Shown here one piece after another: positions 57,137-64,000 of a stretch of DNA of 64,000 bases (positions are counted from its first letter, which is position 1; each line of letters opens with the position of its first letter). The position numbers and the translations under genes are program-made. The stretch comes from Calliopsis andreniformis. Taxonomy: Eukaryota > Arthropoda > Insecta > Hymenoptera > Andrenidae. Below the pieces are notes generated by a model. The model was not told the origin of the DNA. It saw only the letters and a list, made by a program, of their open reading frames with translations, and made no database searches. The DNA lies in the NCBI RefSeq assembly GCF_051401765.1, contig NC_135064.1, positions 26,200,001-26,264,000 on the forward strand, given 5' to 3'.

Positions 57137-57987
57137 AACGGCGTCGAGCTTTCCTGCCTATAGGGGCTCCTTTTGTTCGGTTAAAACGTTTCGTAGCACC
57201 AAACCGGCTGCTGCCCCCTTTCTCTTTCTCTTTCACATTGTACTGTCAATGGGATCACCGATACCAAGCACCGCACGAACACTCGCGCAGCAGGAAAAAT
57301 TGTTCCATTCCGTATTCAGTTTCCTTGATCATAGAGTAAACAATACGGAATTTATCGCTGCGACGCTTTCACTAATTGTAAATGAGCCTTTGTTCGAATT
57401 CGCGAAGAATGCAAAATTTCACAAAACTTTTGCTTGAAAGATCTTGGGAGAAATTGATAAAAAGACTTGAAGTCTACGAAAATATCGATTTACTTATGCG
57501 ATAGGTACGTTAATTATGAAACACATTTAGTAAAATGTTTATTTTTGTAAGAAAAAAATGCCTATTTTTAATTTGAAGTAGTAGCATCAATAAACCCTTT
57601 ATCAATGCTTCAGACCGTTGCCTATAAGTTCTCTGAAAAGATCGGAAAGATACACCGAAGGGAATGGAGACAACAATACGACGACGTCGACGAGAAATTG
57701 GGACAGGCCCCCATTAGCGACAGCTTTGGGAACCACTGATACGAGCGCTTCTCTCGGTGGACACTTACGCCTTTAAATATATCGTCAGTATCATCGGTGG
57801 ATTACTTTTGCTTAATAGATAGGGCCCGATCGTAAATCGAATTTTGTGATACAAGGAAACGTCGATCCCCCGGGGCCCGTCTGGCCGAATAAGTGCCTCT
57901 ATTCCTTTGTGAGGCCTGTTATCCGGTACTTAGGTATCTGGTGTATCCGTGTAAAGGCCCCTGACGATCCAATCTTATCGCGACGAA

Positions 57988-58024
57988 GGGCCCCGTGGTC
58001 GGGGCCCGGACCCCCGTATAAATT
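57988..58024 (+). promoter_or_regulatory. Inverted repeat followed by TATA-like box
   Basis: GGGCCCC and GGGGCCC (57988-57994 and 58001-58007) form a perfect 7-bp inverted repeat with a 6-base loop. Ten bases later comes TATAAATT at 58017-58024. A start site would be near 58048, in a C/T-rich stretch. The pairing of a palindromic GC element with a TATA box looks promoter-like, but no exon can be drawn. Confidence 0.25.
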
Positions 58025-58339
58025 ATCGCCACGAATTTCGAAATGCTTCTCCTTCTCCGCCTCCCTTTCTTTCTTCTCGTTTTGCGGCTCATTCTCGGCG
58101 TATCCCCTTAAAAGTGGTAGGAATTCGACGCATTGTGGCTGGCCCATCGTGTGGACATGGGAAGGGGGCGAGAGCGAGAGAGGAGAGGGGATGGGAGATT
58201 GAAAACGGCTCCTAATCAAAGAATGACGGTAATCACCGAAAGTAATGACCAGACGTTTCGTAGGCCTTTAAAGCCTACGTACGCATCGTCTTGTGCAACT
58301 ACAACAGGCCGATGGGCAATAAATTGTTGGCTCCTACGC

Positions 58340-58480
58340 GCGAAACTCGCTCTCTTTCTCTCTCCCCATCTTTCCGTCTCCCTTCACTCTTTTCTTCTCT
58401 CTATGTGACGCGAGTTGTTCAGCCTCTTTCTCTTTCTCCGCCGCTCGTTCTGCTTGTTCCCTTCCGACCGATCACGTTCG
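58340..58480. repeat. Pyrimidine-rich tract
   Basis: The + strand is C/T-rich with CTCTTTCTCTC words over about 140 bases. Confidence 0.7.
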
Positions 58481-58599
58481 AGACACCTTAAGACAATAAT
58501 AAGGGGGATAGCTCCGTTGTTAATGCGTTTCCTTTCTGTGCGAGACGTTCTGGACCGTGACCAATGAGAAGAAATTTATGGTGGCCGACCGCTACGCCG

Positions 58600-60260
58600 A
58601 GCAACGTCGTTCGCGCCGAGTGATTACGGTAATATTTTGTTTATAAACGCACGCCGCGAACTGTGTGCACTATTATTGGTTAGTGCTTTAGTGATCTATC
58701 TATAGGGATTGGAGCCTTTCAGTGATATATGTTTAGAAATGGGAATACATACTTGTTTCGAGGATGTTCTTTATGGGATTCAGGTTCTCCTATGATCTAA
58801 AGTGCTATATTTTAACACTGGAATTACTAAAGTAGCCAAAGAAAATTGACTTAAAAGTTTACTCAAAGAATTACTCGATCAGCTACCGCTTTTTTTTTTA
58901 GAGCTATAACATACCTTGATACCTGTGTATTTCTGCCAGTTCCAGCAGTTTCCGTCTATAATACTGCTAATGGACAACATTTCAATGTTTCTTACGAACT
59001 GCCTGGTGAAACTTCACAGACCAATCAAAATACTCCGTTCTTCAATTAAAATGCTTCGGTCAACAGGTTGCTGGACTTTACATTCTATGTAAATAGAATT
59101 CAGCAATCCAAAGTCTGATGAACTCTGAAAAAGCGACTTCTACGACTGCTCGATTGGGAAACGTCGCGTTTCGCAATCCTGTTTTTACAGTGGCGGACCT
59201 GTTTTTGAGGTGCTACCGGAAAACCTGCTGTGTTCATATTAGACGTGATTGATATTCTTGAAAAAAGTATTTTCTTATGAATCGACGATCTGGTAGATAA
59301 GTCTCAATAGAGGCGAACGTCGGTGCAAGGAACGTATGAGTTATTGTTGATCCAGTCATTCCGGTGGCTTAGACAATCAGGATAAAACGGGCTCAGGTAC
59401 AATTTGAATTTCAATCGACCGTTTGCGTAAAACTAATTTGTAGCTGTCACTCAATTCTACGCGACAAAATTGAGAGCTTCCGTAAATGTCAACGATTATT
59501 ATTGGTTGTATCAGGTTTCTCTCTTTTTTGGTGGCTTTAGTATTGTTCGATTACTCGAGAACAAAAGGATCAAAGGAGAACCTCTGGTAAAGCTGAACTG
59601 TGCTCTGATATATTCATATAAATGACAGAAAGGCTTGTCTTTAACTACTGCATCAGCTACGGAATACTTATTTCTTTGAAAGGGAATAGCCTGAAGGAAC
59701 AGACTTGTCATTCGACATAGCTGCTTTGAAAAGAATTCCTCTGTAATTCTCTTGTCGATATTCTAATTCGTTCCAGCGCGATTGTAGTTCAATTGAACGT
59801 CGACAGAATACAAATTCACGTACCGCTCGTTTTATTTCATATTTCGCAAGATTTATAACTTCGAAAGCATCGAAGGACACCATACGAACCCCTTCATCTT
59901 CCAGCTGACGACTACCGTGAGAATGTCAGTAGTCCCATTCACGTGCATCCACGTAACAGTATCGATCATTCAGTGATAGCATCGGCCATAAAGTCGACAG
60001 ATCGACGCGACTTCATTAACAAGCCAAAGCCCCAAGTTCAGTAATGCCATCGTTCCATAAGCCGCAACCCATTCGCTGGTAATGAAGACTGCATTCTTCC
60101 CGATCTTTTTTTCTTTTCTTCGGCAATTAAATATGCCTTACACCAGCCAGGGACGTGGCCTCTTGTTACTCTCGTGTATTAATATTTGTCTAATATGCAT
60201 GGAGGATCTCGGGAGCGGAGATGAGAAGCAGCGAGCTCGGTTCTCTGGTTGCATAGCGAC
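58600..60260. other. AT-rich gene-free stretch
   Basis: AT-rich and stop-rich. The short minus-strand frames at 59511-59711 and 59668-59883 are within chance. A T9 run lies near 58890. Nothing else is seen. Confidence 0.55.
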
Positions 60261-60268
60261 CGCTTAAG

Positions 60269-60514
60269 ATGCGCAATTATCGGACTACGTCTGGAGACGC
60301 TCTCGACGACGGGGAATTTATAGAAGAATTCGCGAAAGGAACGCGATCGTGGGGACACGGGGAGGCGGAGAGGGACGACTCAGATGCGACCGATACCGTT
60401 AGCAGAGCCTACAATAAAGTAAATAAAGAGAGCCCGTTCGACAAGTTGAGTCGAGGCGCACTTTTATTTCCTTCCGCTGGAACCTCCTCGTGGCGGCGCG
60501 GCCAAGAGGAATAA
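60269..60514 (+). CDS. Hypothetical 81-codon acidic ORF
   Basis: ATG at 60269 reads MRNYRTTSGDALDDGEF, strongly acidic in the first two thirds (EFIEEF, AERDDSDATD), to TAA at 60512. The product would be soluble and probably unstructured. The DNA is of average GC. There is no domain, splice site or promoter evidence. The stop lies in AATAAAAAGG, which could itself be a TATA-like or polyadenylation-type word. Confidence 0.16.
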   Translation: MRNYRTTSGDALDDGEFIEEFAKGTRSWGHGEAERDDSDATDTVSRAYNKVNKESPFDKLSRGALLFPSAGTSSWRRGQEE

Positions 60515-60519
60515 AAAGG

Positions 60520-63180
60520 GGACGCTCACCCCGGGGACCAGTTTCGAGCGAGCTCGGCCTGCGCCGGTTGGCCCCGTCGATGCTCCACCTCGTTATGCAC
60601 TATCATCCTCGATATCGTTCGTTGATTATGTAATTGACGTGCTGAGCCGAGGACCTTGATCTACACTAATTCAACGGCACCTGCTGATTCCACAGCGCTC
60701 CTCTTCTCTACTGGGATCTTCGATTACCTCCCTTCCTCCTTTTACTGCTGCTCGCCCGTCTTTTTTACCATTTTCATTAAGCGACGATAAAAGTTGTCAC
60801 ATCTTACGTAGATACGTACCGCAGATATGCCATTCTGTCGAGGCAAACGATCCAGAACATTGATAATAGCGAGACGTTGGGTACCATAGTTGACGTTCCT
60901 CGAAAATTGCCTACTCAAATGGGGGGAGCAAATATGTCTGTTAAATAAAGTCGTACGACGGAGTGGCTGAATGTATCTGACAGTTAATGAAGTAGTGGAG
61001 TACGAAATGATGTTACTAGCAATTTTACTCGTTTTAAGACACCTTTTATAGTAGGATATTTTTTTTTTATAATTACATGTGCATGAATCTTTCAAAAATC
61101 GCGGGAGTATTTGTATTTTTTTAGTTTATTTCAGTCTCTGAATTTTGTATTGCGCTCAACTACTTTGTAAGATCTAGGAATTTTAATCCTTTTCTATTTA
61201 CTATATCTATTTCTCTCGCGGTTAATGAAATCTAGCCTAGCATAGAAGTGACGAGTTAATTCGTCTTCGCTAAGGAGTTAACGGACCAAGGAAACGTACA
61301 AGTTGTGAATTTCATTTTTTCGCGTCTGGCCGCGCGTGCATACAACAATTTGGATCGTGATTCCTATCGTCACGTTCCTCGTCTTATTTCGTCGCGTCTA
61401 ATTATGATTCCTCGCTATGATAAGTTAATTCCCTTACATCGTTCAGCTCGCGTTGCCGGCGCCGCAATTTATTAATTAAAGAATCGACCTAAGCAGAATC
61501 AATTTCACGGGACGACGACTGTTTTCTTCCCTCCTCACATTGTTTCGCGTTCATTGTCACGGTTGGCAAAATGCCTGACGTTTATTAGCCGTTCTATAAA
61601 TCTCGACAATGGAATTTCAGTGTTTTACATGTTTATAAAAAACAGGAGGAAGGATGTTCTAATTTATTAATGCTAACTGAATGCAAGATATTGCAGCACG
61701 TAATGTCTACTTAGCAGAATTTATTGAATGAAATTTAAAATTTATTTAAACTTCGACAGAGTACAAATATTTCTTAATGGAATTTTTCCTAATAACCAAA
61801 TTAACGTATTCTTTAACTGCTTTTTTTGAGATTCTTGTAAATTTTCTTTCATTTCAAGTGTATTTCCCTTCAAACTCCCACAATTCTAGGACTTAATTGT
61901 CGAACAATGTATATGACCGTCATTACGGTATATCTAGCACGTAGTGAGACCGTAACGTTGCTACCTTTCGATTTACAGCCATGTAGTGAAACAGTCGCGA
62001 CCATTTCCGGGTGAACAAGTCACTGGGATAAATGTCGTTACTCGAAATTACAACCTCAGTTGCACTGGCTACCGGCTTATCCTTCGTTAACGAAACGATT
62101 GCCCAGTAATCGCCGCGTCATTATTGTAATTTAAATATTTTATTCGCGCCAGCAAAATCAGCAGCTCGCGATTCTCTTCTTAATTAGCACCGCTTCGTCT
62201 ACACCGAGTTATATCTCCTTTTTCCTCCCTGAATTCTAATTAGCCATCAACGTCCAGGAAACGTGAACCGCGCGAAAAAAACGCGGGAAGTCGATTGTCC
62301 TATAAACGCCGACATTTATCCGCGGATAAAAGACTTAACAGTGGGTAAGAGCGTTTCATTGGTCCTCGTATAAACGTTTCACGAATACATTTCCCTTGAT
62401 TTCATATCTCCTATGCGAACAAGAGCTTTAAGCCAGCCGTTTATTACGAGCGTCGCTACTGTTTGATGGTTTCCGGTGAAAATGGCCAGACAAGGAAACG
62501 CTTATTACGCTTTATGCTTCGCATGAAAAAAACAGGTTGCGAAATTCCTCCTCTCGTCCTGGTCAGGCAACTTTTCACTCGATTATCATCGATTTATATT
62601 GAGTCGTAACGTATCGAGCCTGTAAAAATGTTCACGCGTGCGTAGATAGGGTACTGTTCGCCTGGAATGCTTCTACGTTGCGTCTGATTGGAGATCCACT
62701 TGCGTTCTCTTATTCTTTTAGGGAACTGCTGTTGGTTACTCGAAGCTTTCTCTTCTCCTTTCAGGCGCCTGAAATATGCAGGGTGTCCTAGAAACGAGTG
62801 ATTGGGACTTTAAAAGCTTATGCTAGCTGAAATACTTTCTTTGCAAGCCTCTATACTGTACGGTCTCTCAATTGGTTCACCGATAAGTTTACGATGAGGG
62901 ACTCATTTCTGAAATCAACTCATTCTCACGGTGAGTCACTTTAACCGTATTAAAATACCGTATTGAAACAAAATTCTCCTGCTTTCTATCATTTCAAGCC
63001 ACAGCACATGTAGCAATCGAAACATAATGAAGAAGCAAGTACTGTCATTCCTAAAATTGGTAAGAAAGTGGAGACACCTTATTTCCAGTCGTCCAATCAG
63101 CTGAACACTTTGCAAGCTACCTAAGCGTCGCTGGCATTTCTCAGAAGTCTGCAAGGCAATTTACAGCGCTGAAAAGGGAA
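60520..63180. other. AT-rich stretch, mostly empty
   Basis: AT-rich, with a CpG-richer start. A 117-codon minus-strand frame at 60742-61095 opens only with TTG and is Lys/Arg/Ser-rich; it may be chance. The segment 62080-62360 mixes AATTAG and TTAATTAG cores with CpG and could be regulatory. A CACG|GTGAGT motif lies at 62931. Nothing firmer is seen. Confidence 0.5.
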
Positions 63181-63376
63181 GCTCTGCACTCGAAACGGTC
63201 ACAGCATCCTTCGTCGCCAGCTGCGCCGCAGCCGTTGGCGCGCGATCACGGGCAAAGCCCAATTATTCTTGACCGATGGCACCTGTGGGCCACGCGTCGG
63301 GTCCCGTGAAAGCTCATTGTTTCGGTGAAACGGGACGACAAGCGTAACGCGGCCGCGATAATCACCGATGCGTCTC

Positions 63377-63399
63377 CGCGGCGCGGCGCGGCGCGGCGC
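63377..63399. repeat. 5-bp CGCGG repeat
   Basis: About 4.6 perfect copies of CGCGG. Pure GC, similar in kind to the 10-mer at 33556-33604. Confidence 0.9.
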
Positions 63400-63599
63400 A
63401 TCTGCATACAAGCAGGCCAGCTTCAGTGACAACGGGTAAGGGAATCACTCCGTAAATGTAAACTTGAACGAGCGGCGCAAAAACCGCGAGACTGGTGCAT
63501 CGGGCGAGGGGCCGTTTGTTTGGCTAGAGGCTGGAACGAGCGGAGGCTTCTTTCTCTCTTGTGTTCGGCCCCGCGGTATATATACCCCCGTGCTCTGTT

Positions 63600-63720
63600 C
63601 CCTGGTGCTTTCTGCCGGTTCTAGTGTCTCCTCCACCTCCGTCTCCTGCCCTCTCCTCTCTTCTTGCGCGCTACTCTCATCTCCATTCCGTCCACGCTCC
63701 CTCTTCTTTTTCCTTTGGCC
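63600..63720. repeat. Pyrimidine-rich tract
   Basis: C/T-rich + strand immediately after the possible TATA box, with CTCCTCC and CTCTCCTC words. Confidence 0.7.
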
Positions 63721-64000
63721 GCGTCCACGATCCCGGAAAACGCGCTCGGCGCTCCGGGATCGGCTGGCTTGCCCGTCCGCTCATCCACGCCGCATTATCC
63801 TCTCTCGCGTCTGGCGAGACTTTCCCCCCCGCGGAGCCCGAGGAACGCTGCCTCTTTTTTTCAAAGAGAAAGCAAACCGCCGTATGAAAATAGAGAACCG
63901 ACAAGATTTTTCAGAATGCTCCGCCGCGATATGAGGTCTGCACTGGCCTGCATTACGGGGTTAACCCTTTGCCTTGTAAGCCACGCCAGCGATAGAGGTG

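Larger units (their letters stand above)
57140..58600. other. Mixed stretch with GC-rich inverted repeat
   Basis: Average DNA to 57840, then CpG-rich. It contains the inverted repeat and TATA-like box at 57988-58024 and a C/T-rich tract (58340-58480). Overlapping frames on both strands carry no domains. Confidence 0.45.
63180..64000. other. GC-rich block with a possible TATA promoter
   Basis: CpG-rich to the window edge. TATATATA at 63577-63584 lies in GC-rich flanks, with a start expected near 63607 in a C/T-rich leader. The long + strand frame across it (63464-63934) has no ATG start at its head and is Ser/Arg/Pro-rich. It would also be cut by a promoter at this point, so I do not call it. 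Confidence 0.35.

Noticed and set aside
63464..63934. 156-codon + strand frame
   Set aside because: There is no ATG at its head, it is Ser/Pro/Arg-rich, and it crosses a TATA-like box and a C/T-rich tract.
1..64000. Search by eye for well-known insect microRNAs, rRNA, snRNA, mitochondrial inserts and CRISPR arrays
   Set aside because: No match to the mature sequences or conserved cores that I know, no regularly spaced repeats with spacers, and nothing prokaryote-like.

Overview
The window looks like a gene-poor stretch of an insect nuclear genome, most likely a hymenopteran (bee, ant or wasp). That is an inference from four things. CpG is plentiful everywhere with no sign of CpG depletion. 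CpG-rich blocks of about 0.5 to 2 kb alternate with AT-rich blocks. Triplet and GAGC-type microsatellites and long pyrimidine-rich tracts are common. The possible promoters carry arthropod TCAGT-type initiators and TATA boxes. I recognise no protein family, transposon, tRNA, rRNA, snRNA or well-known insect microRNA in the 64 kb. The simplest reading is intergenic DNA and/or a very long first intron of a regulated gene.

The best-supported gene feature is on the + strand at about 41.2-43.14 kb. It is a GC-rich promoter-like zone with an initiator at 41502-41507, then a possible long first exon that ends at a good 5' splice site (exon end 43139). An ATG at 43085, directly preceded by an in-frame stop, stays open to that splice site. 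If this is right, the following 21 kb is first intron and the rest of the gene lies beyond the window.

Secondary candidates, all unproven, are: a small promoter and start-codon cluster at 23.88-24.46 kb (+); a 158-codon open frame in AT-rich DNA at 44.2-44.7 kb (-), with the opposite strand also open; minus-strand open frames at 45.8-46.5 kb, 32.2-33.0 kb and 55.4-56.1 kb; a possible exon with an in-frame 12-bp tandem repeat at 51.74-51.88 kb (+); and ORFs at 4.8 kb, 9.1-9.5 kb (-), 28.2 kb, 56.8 kb and 60.3 kb. None has a recognisable domain.

Layout. 1-2.5 kb AT-rich; 2.5-5.2 kb mixed with two CpG-rich blocks; 5.2-6.7 kb TAAT-rich possible enhancer DNA; 6.7-8.5 kb CpG-rich; 8.5-11 kb mixed; 11.1-14.8 kb CpG- and purine-rich; 14.8-16.5 kb AT-rich with hairpins; 16.5-19.1 kb mixed; 19.1-21.5 kb AT-rich; 21.5-23.3 kb CpG-rich; 23.4-26 kb AT-rich with the small promoter cluster; 26-27.6 kb CpG-rich; 27.6-31.4 kb mixed; 31.4-33.7 kb GC-rich; 33.9-36 kb AT-rich; 36-40.5 kb mostly CpG-rich; 40.5-41.2 kb AT-rich; 41.2-44 kb promoter and first-exon zone; 44-50.7 kb mostly AT-rich; 50.7-52.2 kb GC-rich; 52.2-55.4 kb AT-rich; 55.4-58.6 kb mixed; 58.6-63.2 kb AT-rich; 63.2-64 kb GC-rich. 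No set of genes working together can be inferred.
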